8,293 bases of DNA. Source: Planctomycetota bacterium (lineage in GTDB: Bacteria; Planctomycetota; UBA1135; GCA-002686595). The DNA lies in contig JARGOW010000015.1 in the NCBI GenBank assembly GCA_029212955.1, positions 8,321-16,613 on the forward strand, written 5' to 3'. How positions within the stretch are numbered: position 1 is the stretch's first letter; every line of letters begins with the position of its first letter. The position numbers and the translations under genes are program-made. The notes under the pieces are model-generated. The model saw only the letters and a list, made by a program, of their open reading frames with translations, did no database searches and was not told the origin of the DNA. Of this stretch, positions 7,132 to 8,293 are shown in pieces.

Positions 7132-8293
7132 TCAGTTGCCGAGGGTGGTGCGCAAGGGGTCGGTGTCCCGCCACAGAACGGGGGCGGTCTTGCTTCCGTC
7201 GGTCCCCGTTCCGGCGCCGAGTAGCGATCCGTCGGGGAACAAGCGCAGGCCTTCCATGGATTCGGAACTTGCCGATCCCACCGATCCATCCTCGATCATG
7301 AAACCGGTGAAGTTGTAGGCCGGTTGGAACAAGCCGTTGGCTGCCAAGCGCCAGAAACAAAGGTCCTGGTCGCCCCGAGCATTGAGCCTTGAGCCGCAAG
7401 CGATCAAGCCTCCATCGGCGGCACCGAGCAAATGCGTGGCCATGGAGGACACCCCGAAGAGCGTGAAAGGGTCCGAGGTCAGGCTGCTGCCCAGGGCAAC
7501 CAAGCCGGTTTGGAAATTGGGGTTGGTGGCGTTTCCGAAGAAACTCGTGTCGGGTGAACCGTCGGTCAACACCCGCCAGAAAGCAGCGCGGGGCACGCTC
7601 GAACCCAAAGGGGTGACCTGACCGGCCACCAAGACCGTTCCATTGGGCCCAACTTCTACATCGTAGCCCGCACCCGGCCCCGAGCCCAGGAAACGTCCCT
7701 GGCCCATCACCACGCCAGCGTTGCCGAACGCCGGGTTCAAGGAGCCGCTATCCAGCACGTGCACGAGCATCATGTCCAAGCCGGAGGAAACCGGATTGAA
7801 GCCCAGCCCGGTCACAAAAGCGCCGCCATTGCCATCCGCGCACAGGGCTTTGGGATCGTCCCAATTGCCCGATCCATCGGCCGTGAACATCTTGATGCCC
7901 GCGTTTCCAAACCCCGAGTCGAGCGAAAGGCTATCCCCGTTGAAGCGTCGTAGCACCGTTTGTGTGGCAGGGTGCTCGCCCCGCTGGGCCAGGACCCAAA
8001 CCTTGGCATCGGGGGTGATGATCAAGTCCCGGGCGTACTCGACCAGGAAGGCCAATTCGTCGATCGCCTGTGCGCCAATCCAATTTCCGTTGCTGTCCCA
8101 GTGGGCCAAGGCCATCTTCGGATCGGTATCGTCCACGTGATCCCGGGTTTCGAGCAGGACGTAGATCGAGTCATCGGGCGCCGTGCGGATTTTCACCGGA
8201 GTCAGGAAATCAAATCCGAACAGGTTGTGTAGCAGGGTTTCGCCCTGGACGCCGAATCCCAGGTCCGGGGTCAGGTCGCTGCGCACAGAGCGC
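7132..8293 (-). CDS. Delta-60 repeat (beta-propeller-like) protein, 5' end outside window
   Basis: The reading frame is open to the window's right edge, so the N-terminus is missing. The GTG at 8286 lies inside a repeat and is not a credible start. About 385 residues are visible, in roughly six units of about 60 residues. Counting from 8286, unit starts include PDLGFGVQG (7), DSGFGNAG (123), NPAFGNAG (184), DTSFFGNA (247) and QPAYNFTG (321); a degenerate one lies near 63. Several units end with a 'pDG.i.v.G' strand (GPNGTVLVAGQ, AADGGLIACGS, PDGSLLGAGT). This matches the delta-60 repeat family, thought to form propeller-like folds in secreted or surface proteins. The molecular role is unknown. 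The visible C-terminus (DPLRTTLGN) has no membrane segment or sorting signal, so any export signal must be at the missing N-terminus. A strong terminator follows the TGA stop, so this is the last gene of its transcription unit. Confidence 0.85.
   Translation of the reverse strand, partial: RSVRSDLTPDLGFGVQGETLLHNLFGFDFLTPVKIRTAPDDSIYVLLETRDHVDDTDPKMALAHWDSNGNWIGAQAIDELAFLVEYARDLIITPDAKVWVLAQRGEHPATQTVLRRFNGDSLSLDSGFGNAGIKMFTADGSGNWDDPKALCADGNGGAFVTGLGFNPVSSGLDMMLVHVLDSGSLNPAFGNAGVVMGQGRFLGSGPGAGYDVEVGPNGTVLVAGQVTPLGSSVPRAAFWRVLTDGSPDTSFFGNATNPNFQTGLVALGSSLTSDPFTLFGVSSMATHLLGAADGGLIACGSRLNARGDQDLCFWRLAANGLFQPAYNFTGFMIEDGSVGSASSESMEGLRLFPDGSLLGAGTGTDGSKTAPVLWRDTDPLRTTLGN

Overview
This window is a GC-rich stretch (roughly 60% by eye) from a diderm (Gram-negative-type) bacterium. 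All four real genes lie on the minus strand, so transcription runs from high to low coordinates. The diderm reading rests on a very large membrane-anchored AsmA-like protein with a DUF748-type C-terminus and on a probable lipoprotein. The phylum cannot be fixed. The helical C-terminal half of the lipoprotein resembles, as an impression only, proteins of Planctomycetota and similar GC-rich environmental lineages.

Layout in transcription order: (1) at the right edge (7132 to the window end), the 3' part of a gene for a protein made of about 60-residue delta-60-type repeats, cut off at its 5' end by the window. (2) A strong Rho-independent terminator hairpin (7067-7115) just after it. (3) A 4'-phosphopantetheinyl transferase of the Sfp superfamily with its catalytic motifs intact (6417-7001). 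(4) A predicted lipoprotein of unknown function (4959-6341). (5) A 1647-residue AsmA/DUF748-like protein (19-4962) that fills 60% of the window. Its GTG start overlaps the stop of the lipoprotein gene by 4 nt (GTGA).

The terminator splits the window into two transcription units: the delta-60 gene, and a probable phosphopantetheinyl transferase - lipoprotein - AsmA/DUF748 operon. The lipoprotein and AsmA-like genes are almost certainly translationally coupled and are good candidates to act together in the envelope. The large protein would be anchored in the inner membrane with a long periplasmic beta-rich body; the lipoprotein would be fixed in a membrane leaflet. The transferase would activate carrier proteins in the cytoplasm. 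No carrier protein or synthase lies in the window, so its place in this operon is unexplained.

No RNA genes, mobile elements, CRISPR arrays or attachment sites were found. No gap without a gene exceeds 300 bases. The two main gaps (about 75-95 nt at 6324-6416 and 130 nt at 7002-7131) hold a small hairpin near the lipoprotein start, and the terminator plus a ribosome binding site, respectively. I see no system here that can be called new with confidence; the most interesting items are the coupled lipoprotein/AsmA pair and the repeated architecture of the giant protein.
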